NCBI GenBank assembly: GCA_037576195.1
Contig: CM075101.1
Coordinates: 10,044,001-10,108,000 of the forward strand
Direction of reading: 5' to 3'
Length of the DNA: 64,000 nucleotides
Source: Phytoseiulus persimilis
Lineage: Eukaryota > Arthropoda > Arachnida > Mesostigmata > Phytoseiidae
In this document: positions 27,960 to 39,699 of the stretch, piece by piece
Layout: the number at the start of each line of letters is the position of its first letter
Position numbering within the stretch: position 1 is the first letter of the stretch
Position numbers and translations under genes: made by a program
The notes under the pieces: generated by a model
Databases searched by the model: none
What the model saw: the letters and a program-made list of their open reading frames with translations, nothing else
Told to the model about the DNA's origin: nothing

Positions 27960-29420
27960 CAAGTTCGATACGTGACTGTAAATGCCTGCAAGATGGTCGC
28001 TCCAGTCCTTTTGCTGGGAAAAACTTGGATTTACGAATAATGAAGGAACTCACACCCTCCTTGAGAATTTTTCCCTCGATTTGACCAGACCAGATCTAGC
28101 GGGCGCAACTTCTTCTTAGGGAAAGGAAAGGGAAAGGGTTCAGCAATGATAAACTTCTGTAATAACCGCGTGCATCTCATTGAAGATGAATGCCGGAGAG
28201 TTTTCTTGATAATTTCGTGTACGGCTCAAAAACCTCATCAAGTCGCAGGCAGAGAGAGATGTCTAACCGGATTCCCCTCCCCCATCGCTGATAATGAGAC
28301 GCGAAATGCTCACAGTAGAATATTGGAGGATGTGGTTAAGGGTCAGAATCAGGTGTATGGATCAGGCAGATACTATTTCCAACAGAATAACAAGTCGCTC
28401 CATGTTCCAAGAACACCAACTTATGCCCTCTGACTGCCACCTCGACCAAGATGTCCACTCGATTTTGAGTCAAGGTTCGTTAGGACCTCATCCGAAGAGA
28501 GAAGCCTGGTGACGTTCAAGAAGCAGTTAGTACGGTGTAGTCTGTTTGGCTACCGCAGCTCTGTTTTGGGCGACTTGAGGCTACAAAAGCACGCCGACAC
28601 AGGTAGCGATCTCGAATTCGCAGCGGAGTCGGGGGAACGACGCGGCGGCGAACCGCGCGTGGATTCAATGCTTCCACCATGTTGGACTTCACAGAAGAGT
28701 AATGGAACTGCGTCATGCTTTCCTTGAGTGCTGTCCTTTCCCCCAGGCTTCAAGATGCTGTTGAAGAATTTGATGCAACCTTCGAAGACCGACGCAGCGG
28801 GCTCTTATTTTCTGAATTTCCAGGGACTCATCCCTACAACTCGGTTCTGTGAGAATATTATCGAAAGCAGCGCGTCGCAATCGCGGGAGTCCATAGCGCT
28901 TTTCGAGTACGGCTGCCGCCAAGATGTGGGACTTCTCCAAGCAGAAGAGGGACCACGCTCGGGTTCGAGGGTTCGGACTTCAATAGCTAAGGAGCTCCCC
29001 GACCTATCATGTTGAGCTAGGCACGTGCCCCTGTTTGCTTTAAGCCTTCCTTCTCTCAACCTCCTCTCCGCCTGCCGCGGCTCCCCGCCTAGGCCCTATG
29101 CACTAGTCTGTTTGGCTCTCGCATTCGATCGAACGGGCTGGAAAAGCGCCCTTCTGGGCGACTTCTCTTTGCGGGAGCCTAACAGATCGTACCGTTATAA
29201 GCACTTGAACGCAGGATACGGGAGCGAGGGAAGCGGATGAAATGATGAGTCGCAAAGTTGTTGCAGCCCCGCTGGATAGACCTCAGGAAAAGCGGCTTTG
29301 GACAAACCCGTGAAGAGGGTCAACCTGACTTGGCCGCGAAAACAAGCTTCGAAATAGGAGCCCGCCGAAAAACGACAGCGCTGTCCCCGAAAACAGGATA
29401 GAGCTACCCATGGTAATGAT
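27960..29420. repeat. Shared non-coding block of the duplication, copy A
   Basis: Nearly identical to 39,842-41,300, with about one difference per 100 bases or fewer in the parts I compared. It contains short open frames only. Two partially similar stretches sharing AGTCTGTTTGGCT (about 28,536 and 29,105) suggest an old internal duplication. No family is recognised. Confidence 0.5.
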
Positions 29421-29425
29421 TTGTT

Positions 29426-29870
29426 TCACATGAGAGGATAGCGGAAAATGCTTAGTGAGGCAAGGATTACGCTTTCTAATGTCGTCGAACCTCCCTGTAA
29501 CTGAATGACGACGAAACTTCTCCTAGGCATACTCTCGATGAGATTGCGCACCAGATTAGCCCTGATAGCTTCCTTGAGCTGCGGGACGCCTTCGAATTGG
29601 CGACCAATCTTGTAAGCACTTCGCTCAATCATGCCCCAGAGGTTCTCGACGGGGTTCAAATCCGGACTGGCCGCCCGTCGTGGCAGTGGTATATTGATTT
29701 CTTTCTGTCGATGGTTTCTCTGGAAATCACTCTATCGTCATCGGCCGCTCCTTGCGTGACGCAGAACGAGTCGCTCTTGGGCTTCAGAGAGCTTCTTGTT
29801 CGTTCCGCCAACCCACTGCGTTGAGTGGGACGATCCGAAGTTGACAACATTGTCCACAACGCTCCTTGAA
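29426..29870 (-). pseudogene. Tc1/mariner transposase remnant, copy A
   Basis: The C-terminal part (29,426 to about 29,725) reads INIPLPRRAASPDLNPVENL, then a helix-rich tail and NLIESMPRRSFVVIQLQGGS. This is the classic end of Tc1 transposases around the third catalytic acidic residue. Just upstream, in another frame, KLSEAQERLVLRHARSGR resembles the N-terminal helix-turn-helix region. The central catalytic domain with the first two aspartates is missing, so this is an internally deleted copy. The same structure in copy B (41,305-41,749) shows that the deletion predates the large duplication. I could not place its terminal inverted repeats. Confidence 0.8.
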
Positions 29871-30337
29871 GCATGGGGGACACCGACCGACCTGGAGGAG
29901 GCTCGAAAACTATGTCCTGGAATCGCCTCCTTGAGACTGGAAGGGAAATCATGACTGGTTCGCAATTCACCTCACCGAGTGCAACACAGCAAATACTCAC
30001 GTTCCCACGCGAAACAAGCGGTAGTATCTAATCCTACCATTCCAGACTTTTTTCCTCACATCTGCCGGACAAGTCACCCTTGCCTGTGGATCATGTTTGT
30101 TCAGCCGATGGTCATCGAGCACCATCACCTCTCAAATATTCGCCTCCCTTTACTCACTTTTTCATTCAAAAAGGAGGCAGCTTCATCCTGGAAATTGCTG
30201 CCCGCATCGTGGAAGTCTTGGCATTCGTTACTCTCGTCATTAGTGGTGGAGCGGCACCATCCTGGTTTTAATGACGAAGCACTTTTTGCCCGACCTCCGC
30301 TCGGAGGAAGCCGATTTGGACGAAAGGCTGATTGCTC

Positions 30338-33300
30338 ATATATATACATATATATATATACTAGCCGGCCTTCGGCCGACTACGCTGGCCGACCCGTCCC
30401 TTGCTTCGGGAGTCTAGTGCTGACAGACTTGGAGAAGTATGTTCAGACTGGTCCCGGTTTCACTCCTCCAAACTCGGAAAGTAATGGTCAGATTGGAGAC
30501 GGAATCACCCCTCCAGGTTTTGGAAAGTACGGTCAGATTCGTCTAGGAAGCACCCCTCCGGACTCAGAAAAGTATTGTCAGATTGGTCCTGGAATCACCC
30601 CCCCAGAGTAGGAGAGTAATGGCCAGATCGGTTTCGTAATCACCCCTCCAGAGTTGGAAGCTAATGGCCAGATTGGTCTCGGAATCACCCCTCCAGAGTT
30701 GGAAACTAATGGCCAGATTGGTCTCGGAATCACCCCTCCAGAGTTGGAAAGTAATGGCCAGATTGGTCTCGGAATCACACCTCCAGAGTTGGAAATTAAT
30801 GGCCAGATTGGTCTCGGAATCACCCCTCCAGAGCTGGAAAGTAATGGCCAGATTGGCCTCGGAATCACCCCTCCAGAGTTGGAAAGTAATGGTCAAATTG
30901 GCACCGGAATCACCCCTCCAGAGTTGGAAACTAATGGTCAAATTGGCACCGGAATCACCCCTCCAGAGTTGGAAACTAATGGTCGGATTGGTCTCGGCAT
31001 CACCCCTCCAGAGTTGGAAAGAAATGCTCAGATTGGTTCCGGAATCACCCCTCCAGGGTTGGAAAGTAATGCTCAGATTGGTCTCGGCATCACTGCTCCA
31101 TAGTTGGAAAGTAATGCTCAGATTGGCCCCGGAATCACCCCTCCAGGAATTGAAAGTAATGGTCAGATTGGTCTCGGCATCACCCCTCCAGAGTTGGAAA
31201 GTAATGCTCAGATCGGTCTCGGCATCACTGCTCCATAGTTGGAAAGTAATGCTCAGATTGACCCCGGAATCTCCCCTCCAGAGTTGGGGAGTAATGCTCA
31301 GATTGGTCTCGGCATCACCCCTCCAGAGTTGGAAAGTAATGCTCAGATTGGCCCCGGAATTTACCCCTCCAGAGTTGGAAAGTAATGCTCAGATTGGTCT
31401 CGGCATCCCCCCTCCAGGGTTGGGATGTAATGGTCAGATTGGTTCCGGAATCACCCCTCCAGGGTTGAAAAGTGATGGTCAGATCGGTTCCGGAATCACC
31501 CCTCCAGAGTTGGGGAGTAATGCTCAGATTGGTCGCGGAATCACCCCTCCAGAGTTGGGGAGTGATGCTCAGATTGGTCCCGGAATCACCCCTCCAGAGT
31601 TGGAAAGTAATGCTCAGATTGGTCTCGGCATCACTGCTCCATAGTTGGAAAGAAATGCTCAGATTGGCCCCGGAATTTACCCCTCCAGAGTTGGAAAGTA
31701 ATGCTCAGATTGGTCTCGGCATCCCCCCTCCAGAGTTGGAAAGAAATGCTCAGATTGGCCCCGGAATCACCCCTCCAGAGTTGGAAACTAATGGTCGGAT
31801 TGGTCTCAGAATCACCCCTCCAAACAAAGTTGGAAAGTAATGTCCAGATTGGTCTCGGAATCACCCCTCCAGAGTTGGGAAGAAATGCTCAGATTGACCC
31901 CGGAATCTCCCCTCCAGAGTTGGGGAGTAATGCTCAGATTGGTCCCGGCATCACCCCTCCAGAGTTGGAAAGAAATGCTCAGATTGGTTCCGGAATCACC
32001 CCTCCAGGGTTGGAAAGTAATGCTCAGATTGGTCTCGGCATCACTGCTCCATAGTTGGAAAGTAATGCTCAGATTGGTCTCGGCATCCCCCCTCCAGAGT
32101 TGGAAATGAATGCTCAGATTGGCCCCGGAATTACCCCTCCAGGGATGGAAAGTAATGGTCAGATTGGTCTCGGCATCACCCCTCCAGAGTTGGAAAGAAA
32201 TGCTCAGATTGGTTCCGGAATCACCCCTCCAGGGTTGGAAAGTAATGCTCAGATTGGTCTCGGCATCACTGCTCCATAGTTGGAAAGTAATGCTCAGATT
32301 GGCCCCGGAATCACCCCTCCAGGAATTGAAAGTAATGGTCAGATTGGTCTCGGCATCACCCCTCCAGAGTTGGAAAGTAATGCTCAGATCGGTCTCGGCA
32401 TCACTGCTCCATAGTTGGAAAGTAATGCTCAGATTGACCCCGGAATCTCCCCTCCAGAGTTGGGGAGTAATGCTCAGATTGGTCTCGGCATCACCCCTCC
32501 AGAGTTGGAAAGTAATGCTCAGATTGGCCCCGGAATTTACCCCTCCAGAGTTGGAAAGTAATGCTCAGATTGGTCTCGGCATCCCCCCTCCAGGGTTGGG
32601 ATGTAATGGTCAGATTGGTTCCGGAATCACCCCTCCAGGGTTGAAAAGTGATGGTCAGATCGGTTCCGGAATCACCCCTCCAGAGTTGGGGAGTAATGCT
32701 CAGATTGGTCGCGGAATCACCCCTCCAGAGTTGGGGAGTGATGCTCAGATTGGTCCCGGAATCACCCCTCCAGAGTTGGAAAGTAATGCTCAGATTGGTC
32801 TCGGCATCACTGCTCCATAGTTGGAAAGTAATGCTCAGATTGGCCCCGGAATTTACCCCTCCAGAGTTGGAAAGTAATGCTCAGATTGGTCTCGGCATCC
32901 CCCCTCCAGAGTTGGGGAGTGATGCTCAGATTGGTCCCGGAATCTCCCCTCCAGAGTTGGGAAGTCATGCTCAGATTGGTCTCGGCATCCCCCCTCCAGG
33001 GTTGGAAAGAAATGCTCAGATTGGCCCCGGAATTTACCCCTCCAGAGTTGGAAAGTAATGCTCAGATTGGTCTCGGCGTCCCCCCTCCGGAGTTGGAAAG
33101 AAATGCTCAGATTGGCCCCGGAATTTACCCCTCCAGAGTTGGAAAGTAATGCTCAGATTGGTCTCGGCGTCCCCCCTCCAGGGTTGGGAAGTAATGGTCA
33201 GATTGGTTCCGGAATTTACCCCTCCAGAGTTGGGAAGTCATGCTCAGATTGGTCTCGGCATCCCCCCTCCAGGGTTGGAAAGAAATGCTCAGATTGGCCC

Positions 33301-34141
33301 CGGAATTTACCCCTCCAGAGTTGGAAAGTAATGCTCAGATTGGTCTCGGCGTCCCCCCTCCGGAGTTGGAAAGAAATGCTCAGATTGGCCCCGGAATTTA
33401 CCCCTCCAGAGTTGGAAAGTAATGCTCAGATTGGTCTCGGCGTCCCCCCTCCAGGGTTGGGAAGTAATGGTCAGATTGGTTCCGGAATTTACCCCTCCAG
33501 AGTTGGGAAGTCATGCTCAGATTGGTCTCGGCATCCCCCCTCCAGGGTTGGAAAGAAATGCTCAGATTGGCCCCGGAATTTACCCCTCCAGAGTTGGGAA
33601 GTCATGCTCAGATTGGTCTCGGCATCCCCCCTCCAGGGTTGGAAAGAAATGCTCAGATTGGCCCCGGAATTTACCCCTCCAGAGTTGGAAAGTAATGCTC
33701 AGATCGGTCTCGGAATCACCCCTCCAGAGTTGGAAAGAAATGCTCAGATTGGCCCCGGAATCACCCCTCCAGAGTTGGAAAGTAATGCTCAGATTGGTCT
33801 CGGCATCACCCCTCCAGGGTTGGGAAGTAATGGTCAGATTGGTTCCGGAATCACCCCTCCAGGGTTGGAAAGTAATGGTCAGATTGGTCCCGGAATCACC
33901 CCTCCAGGGTTGGGAAGTAATGGTCAGATTGGTTCCGGAATCACCCCTCCACGTTTTGAAAAGTATGGTCAGATTGGTTCTAGAATCACCCCTCCACGTT
34001 TTGAAAAGTATAGTCAGACTCGTACCGGAATCACCTCTCCAGACTCGAGAGAGTATGTTCAGATTGGTCCCAGAATCACCTTCATGTCGTTCAGAAAAAG
34101 TGCGGACAAACTGACAGACTAAGCCGATTATATATAGTAAG
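30338..34141 (+). mobile_element. mini-me/Helentron-like frame enclosing satellite, copy A
   Basis: A (TA)n run (30,338-30,360) is followed by a CTAGCCGGCC-TTCG-GGCCGAC hairpin-forming core ending near 30,415. The satellite comes next. The right end reads GCGGACAAACTGACAGACTA, then ATTATATATAG (to 34,141). The order (TA)n, core, body, (GACA/ACAA)-rich run, TA-rich end matches mini-me elements, now grouped by many authors with DINE/Helentron-type rolling-circle elements. An RTE-type LINE 3' end is the alternative. Confidence 0.55.
30421..34080 (+). repeat. 45-bp satellite, array A (about 80 units)
   Basis: Units of 45 bp (some 46 bp) differ at a few diagnostic sites: GGCCAG or GCTCAG or GGTCAG before ATTGG, and GAATC or CATC or GTC before the C-run. 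Because 45 is a multiple of three, reading frames run through the array; one plus frame reads QIGLGITPPELESNG per unit and another reads as LQSWKVMARLVSESP. Units with an extra T (GGAATTTACCCCTCC), mostly after 31,350, shift the frame. I regard the frames as a by-product of the period, not as a gene. Confidence 0.93.
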
Positions 34142-34596
34142 GATGGACTCCGGATGTCCTACTCCCCGTACGCGAAGTTTCGTCTCAACATTCGGCCGCA
34201 GAGACTTGTTTTTGTGCCACTTAGTCCAGAGGTCGGCAGAGTTTTCCCTCAGCGGATCCCCTCGAAGCCACTCCTCCGCCTAGAGAACACTTTGTTGTTG
34301 CCTTCCGTGAGTTATACAATGGTATTTTCCGAATCGTCGTTCATTTCCCTCAAAGATCTGAATCAAACTCCCCTGTCCGACTCCCGACGTAGCACAAGAA
34401 ATTCTGGACGGACGAAGCTTCTTCGCGATCACATCCTGTCAGAATAAGAGCTGAACTCACGATTGTAAGTGGAAGAAATAGATAGATTTCTCTCTGGTTT
34501 CCTTCAGCTACATTTTCGCGAGGCGCCCGATCTGGTAATTTTCATTGAAAGCACTCGCAGCGAGCTTTTTAGGAAGTTTCGCTCGAGACTGTAGGT

Positions 34597-35455
34597 GAAA
34601 CCGTTTTTAGGATCTGGCCTTCTCCGGTTCCTCAGTCCTCGACTATTTTAACGAGACCGGGAAGCAGTAGGGCGCCGGAATCCTCGCTTTGGCCACTTTT
34701 CACAATCTTTAGCATACCATGGACTTCCCGAAGACTTTTGGAGAAAGGGGGAATTCTGGCGAGACCCGTAGGGCGGCCTGACGTGCCTGATGGCGGATCC
34801 ATATACCAGAGGGACTTTTTTTTCCCGGAAAAATGGGGAATACCATGCGAGCTCTGCGATGCTTTGAAATTCAGAGGCGAAGCTTAGGGCTGTGTTGTCT
34901 TGTCGACGAGGTGGAATCGCCGATTCTGGGAACTCCGCTCAAATTCATCGTTGATGAGTATTGATTCAAATGAACTCGCACGAGCGTTTAGAATGACTCG
35001 AGCTCTCTTGGATAGTTCCGGCATGGACGAGCTCAGTTTGGAAGACTTCACACGAGCCCGAATACCGCGGGCGCGATAAAGCTCCACCCAGCAGAGAGCG
35101 CGCGATCTCGGTCGAGCTTATGTGCGCGGCAATGTTGCTCCTTTGGCATGAGTCGCGATCCCTCTCTCAGAATGGAGAAGCGTTCGGAAACCAGGTTCTT
35201 GACACGCTCGTGAATATAATATCTGAAATCATTTGTTCACCAGTTTCTTGTGTTTCGAGATGTTAATTGAGATCGATTCTGTGCCCGAGTCTTCTCGGAA
35301 TTCACAATTTTCCCAGTCAAATAGTTGGTCACAGCTGCATACATACAAATGATATTGCGAGCATCTTTCGCTACAAAGTGTGCATACACAGGTTTCGTCC
35401 GGCTCGTGTCTCGTCTTTTTGTTGCATATGGCACAAGCGCACATCGTTGCACAAG
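34597..35455. other. Spacer between the two large duplicates
   Basis: 859 bp of sequence that matches neither duplicate. It has no recognised gene or transposon ends. Mildly CT/GA-rich patches occur near 34,600-34,830. Confidence 0.5.
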
Positions 35456-36187
35456 CGGCTGGCGAATCGGGTTTCTGCGGAGCGTTGGCTAGTCAAGCGA
35501 TCTGCTCCGAGAACCGGACGAAGCCTACTCCCGCCGCCGAACCCAGACGCATTCCAATGTGGAGATACCACCAGACGGGATGAAATATTGAAAGAAGAAC
35601 GATTCGAACTGATTGTGTGCAAGTTGAGTGTTCGGCCATTCTGAATTCTCTTTCGGGTTCCTCCACCAACATGACTACACTCACTTTTTCTGAATACGGT
35701 TCCTCACAAGTTACGGCTTTCTTTATCTGCTACAGGATTCGCTGAAACGATATCCTTCCCCACCGACAAACTGAATGGTTTGCACCTCACCGATGGGCTG
35801 GGCGGAACTTCGTTGACCTCGAACTTCTGCCTGACCGCTTTCCCACACTGCTCCATAGTGGGCGCGATCACATCTCTAAGACTGTGCTCACGCCTCGAAA
35901 GCATTCTTCCATCCTTGTGGTGCTTCGCATGGATTGAGCTTCCTATTTCAATCATACTTGGTTGCTAGTCTTCATCCCTCGGAACTGCGCTTTGACAAGT
36001 TTTCCGTTTCGTTGGTATGTGACACACCGTACGTATCCACCGGATCTGTTGGTACTACAGCTGTTACACAATTTACATGCATTTTACCCCGTCCATGATT
36101 CATAACAGGTATAAACAAAACTACGTTCTGTATTTCATGATTCGCTCCTTCCTGGCGTTGCAAGCAGGAATGATTCTTTACCAGGAA
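35456..36187. repeat. Module 1 of the duplication, copy B (unidentified)
   Basis: Matches 25,271-26,036 at lower identity than the central modules, with indels including one that removes a stretch present in copy A near 25,405-25,445. From about 36,188 to 36,345 the sequence is unrelated to copy A. Confidence 0.5.
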
Positions 36188-36637
36188 GTTACTGCAGCAC
36201 ACTGTCCCGCGTCAATTAAGCCGGGCGCGTAGAAACCATGCGCAGCATCGCGGTACATAATAGAGTAATATTCACGATCGAGTAGCATGCACAATGCGGA
36301 GCAGCAACCGGGAGATTATCGTGTAATATCTAATTAATATTCTATTGTCGATTCATATCTCCGCGTGAGAGGATAGCGAGAATTTCCCGGGTCTCAGATA
36401 CAGGATTGCGAGAAGATCTTCATGGAAGGTTTGATTTGGATTTCCAAAATACTCAAGACAGGACGTAATACGAATTTTGGACTGATTGCTATAGATAACG
36501 AAGCGTCGGATGAAGGTGATGGAAGAAAGACACGTTTCTCACGAATTTAGACCATCAATTTGGGATTTACTCAATGGACACAAACGGGCGATTGTCACTA
36601 CCTCCGATTGACTCTTGTGGCGGCCACTGGTGGAGTG

Positions 36638-37108
36638 TCAGTTCATTTTGGACAAGTCAAGTGGCTTATCTCGCGAACTATAGTCTTTCGGTTCATCTCT
36701 CGTGCAAAGGTTTTGTGGCTTAGGACTTTCTTTCTTCTTTCTCGCTTCTTCCTCGTCATACTGCTTTCGCCTGAACTCCGCCTGCTCTTGAGTCACGGAC
36801 TTTTTGTCCGCCCCACCTCTCAACGTCAACGTGATGACGGGAGCGCTGCCTCCCCTGACATCGGGCATCGACGCTGGGTGGCCATATGGGCAGAGAACTG
36901 CATGGGCGCGGTCGTGCGGAGCGGCGGGATCCTGGCGGATTCTACCTCCACATAACACGGGCAGCCCGTTCGCGTGTTGACTTTGGGCCGCATGAGCGTA
37001 CTCGTTCGGAGCCGAAACTTGACAAGATATACCATACTCAGAGGATGGACGTTCGCTGTTCGCGTCAGTGCAGGAGTAGTCCTCCGGGAAATAGAGATGG
37101 ATGTGCAT
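36638..37108 (-). CDS. Unknown 156-aa protein with C-terminal PLDLS, copy B
   Basis: Paralogue of 26,771-27,247 with an intact frame from the same ATG to the same stop. The first two C-terminal 9-mers have drifted (PKPQNLCTRD and EPKDYSSRD), while the last, KPLDLSKMN, is unchanged. Other replacements are Leu to Pro, Ser to Pro, Ala to Val and Thr to Ser. A net difference of 6 bases near the C-terminal repeats keeps the frame. The Cys/His stretch and charged helix are otherwise the same. Function is unknown; the CtBP-type motif is the only clue. Confidence 0.48.
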   Translation of the reverse strand: MHIHLYFPEDYSCTDANSERPSSEYGISCQVSAPNEYAHAAQSQHANGLPVLCGGRIRQDPAAPHDRAHAVLCPYGHPASMPDVRGGSAPVITLTLRGGADKKSVTQEQAEFRRKQYDEEEARKKKESPKPQNLCTRDEPKDYSSRDKPLDLSKMN

Positions 37109-37676
37109 CGTTGATTTCAGCGACTGATCAAGAATTTAGGAATCTTTGTTATCCGGAGTGATTGACGCGTCAATTTATAGCTGAGTGGGTGCTCGATATA
37201 TTTTCCTCCCCTCGGCTGCAGCAGATCGTGGAACACAAATGTGAGCAGGATGATGGTACAAATTTCACGGAGAACGTGGAACCCAACCCGAGAAATACCA
37301 CTCAATAGCTTGACCCCGGGGACGCTCACACAAGGATCGGAAAATGAGAACGCTCCTGTATGCTAGAGGATAACGAGGTCGCAACAAGATTAGAAAGCCG
37401 GACCGATGTGCGGGTCGTCGACTTCCAATATGCCTCGCCTTACACTCGAAACGGAGTGCGAACCCTTATACTCATACTTAGAGTACGGATTTGTCGTCCG
37501 GATGAGTATTTGTCTCACGGCCTCCGGAGAGAGGAACATACATTTCTGTCAAGTACACTGCGCGTCAGTTTATAGAGCATCGTAGGATATCGGATCCAGA
37601 CTAGGGTTTCCAAAAGCCCGCATTTCCAAGACCGCAAGCTAGCGGTCTGAAAGTTCATCGGGTGACAGCATTTTAA

Positions 37677-39699
37677 GGGGGGTGTAACGAGGAAAATCGA
37701 AAAAAAATATGCATTTTCCGTTCATGGCATGGAGAGATAGAGGACGCATCCCTCTACCATCCACCACAAACCGGGCGTCGATATCGGTCGTAGTTTTTGA
37801 GATGTCCGTTTTTTTCGAAATATTTCCGATGTTGGTCAATGACGAACCCCAAGGTCCAAACGACCCAACCTCTGAGATCGAATCTATCAGATTGGATATC
37901 CCTTTTCTCAAACTGGAAACACAAGAATCTCTCGCCGAGAGCATCCCAACGTTTGAAATCCCCGCGGAAACAAACTCTCGGAATGCATTCATTACGTAGA
38001 GATTGTCGCTCTCAATTTTTCGTTCCGTCCGTGTCCACTGTGTCCCCGATTTCTCCTCGACAGGTTCTTCGATTTTGATGCGGTTTGTTTCATCTGGTAG
38101 CTAATGCATGTGGCTCGCGAATGAACTAGCATCATTGAGATTAGAGCGCCTCTTGGTGGGGAAGCACTCTGATGGCGAGGAAAGTAACAGTTTCTGGCTC
38201 TCTTGAACTCGGATTCTGAAATGTTTCCCCGGCTCCGATTCCAATACCGCTAGTTCAGCCTAAGAAGGACTCTTTTGGCTATATTTGAGAGAAAAAAATA
38301 AGTCTCTAGCTTGTTCTGGAGGCTCGGAATCATGTCCAGACCACGACACTCTGGGAACCCTCGGTTCGATGGTGGTTGACTTTGGAGCGCGATATCTCGG
38401 AATCGCTCCACTTTGTCCCTGATTCCTCCTCGCCAGGTGCATCGATTTCGATTCTGTTTTTTTTTATTTGTAGCCGAGGGATCCCGCAAGCGAATGAACT
38501 ACAGGGTGGTCATCGTAAGTCGGGAACTTTCTTACCCTCTCTTCTTTTGCTCATAGCTCGGTGAAAAATGGTCGGATTCTGGAAAATCTTTTTGCGTTCG
38601 ATAGCTCGAATTTCGTGAATCGGTAAAAAATTGAACTGTTTAAATCGGCCTAAAAATTGCAATTTTTTTTTTCAACTTTTCTCAAAGAACTGATCGACAA
38701 ACTTCTAAAGTCAACCGATCGAATCCGAAAGTGCTTAAGTCGAGGCAGGATAGGATGCTGCTCAAACGCCCGGCAACTCCAGATTTCTAGCTCAGGATCT
38801 GTGAGAAGGACGAAAGATCGTTTCAACCTCGACGTCAGGATCGACCACCTGACAAGATCGCGTACTCTTTGCATTAAGGCCCGTAGCTCCTCAGGGATGC
38901 CGAATTCGAAAATTTTTCCGATGGCAAAAAGTTCTTAGATTGGTCCAGACTACCCGACTATGGAGTTGCCGGGTCGATCTGACAACTTTTTTTTTCCCCC
39001 GAAAATCCCGCCGAAAAAAAAGTTGTCAGATCGACCCGGCAACTCCATAGCATCCTATCCTGCCTCGACTTAAGCACTTTCGAATTCGATCGGTTGACTT
39101 TAGAAGTTTGTCGATCAGTTTTTGGAGAAAAGTTGAAAAAAAAAATTGCAATTTTTAGGCCGATTTAAAAAATTCGACGAGAAAAAGACGCGCCGTCCTT
39201 CCAGCTATCGAACGCAAAAAGATTTTCCAGAATCCGGCCATTTTCCGAGTTATGAGCAAAAGAAGAGAGAGTAAGAAAGTTCCCGACTTACGATGACCAC
39301 CCTGTAGAACGGTTTTATTCGGAGCACACGTTCCCGATTGAGTCGTCGAGAACGGCAAGCGACGATTTTCATTTCTTTGAATTCGCATTCAGAAATTCTT
39401 CCTGTGCTTGGATCTCCATAATCCTAGTTCATTCGCAAGATCCCTTCGTAATCTACATGCGAAAAAAAGAATTAGGACCCTAGCTCATGCTGGTGACTGG
39501 TGAGGAGTAATCAGGGACGAAGGGCAAAATCGATAGGTTCCTCGTGCGAAGAGCGACAACGAAGTTGCGCCGCCATCTTTTTTTCGTGAATAGCTTGAAC
39601 CTTCCTCTACTCTGAACTCATTCCATATAATCTCTGGCTGCTCTCAAAGCAAAGATGTAGCCCGAGGGAGAAGACTCACATTTTCTCGTAACACCCCCC
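37677..39699. mobile_element. TTAA-target DNA transposon, non-autonomous (2,023 bp)
   Basis: Left end GGGGGGTGTAACGAGGAAAA and right end, in reverse complement, GGGGGGTGTTACGAGAAAAT form inverted repeats of about 20 bp. The flanks are TTAA on the left and TCAA on the right (one mutated base), and copy A shows a single TTAA at the empty site. TTAA duplication is typical of the piggyBac superfamily, though the G-rich ends are not the usual ones. There is no transposase frame; it is largely non-coding and carries a nested foldback element at 38,502-39,304. Confidence 0.75.
38502..39304. mobile_element. TA-target foldback DNA transposon, copy 2 (803 bp)
   Basis: Ends CAGGGTGGTCATCGTAAGTC on both strands, with perfect TA on each side (38,500-38,501 and 39,305-39,306). 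The long arms fold back almost throughout, around a centre near 38,990-39,015. It is shorter and cleaner than copy 1 at 22,970, so it is probably the younger insertion. No coding capacity. Confidence 0.85.

Larger units (their letters stand above)
25271..34596. repeat. Large direct duplication, copy A (9.3 kb)
   Basis: This segment matches 35,456-45,617 module by module in the same orientation. Start and end were fixed where the two copies stop matching (start CGGCTGGC, end GACTGTAGGT). Copy A lacks the 2.0-kb transposon found in B, has a satellite array about twice as long, and lacks about 1 kb that B carries after its array. At 26,037-26,470 the sequence is unrelated to B. Confidence 0.9.

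Noticed and set aside
30338-30415. The GGCC-TTCG-GGCC core as a self-cleaving ribozyme or transcription terminator
   Set aside because: The hairpin is clear, but the conserved core bases of a hammerhead ribozyme are not present, and a bacterial-type terminator makes no sense in this genome.
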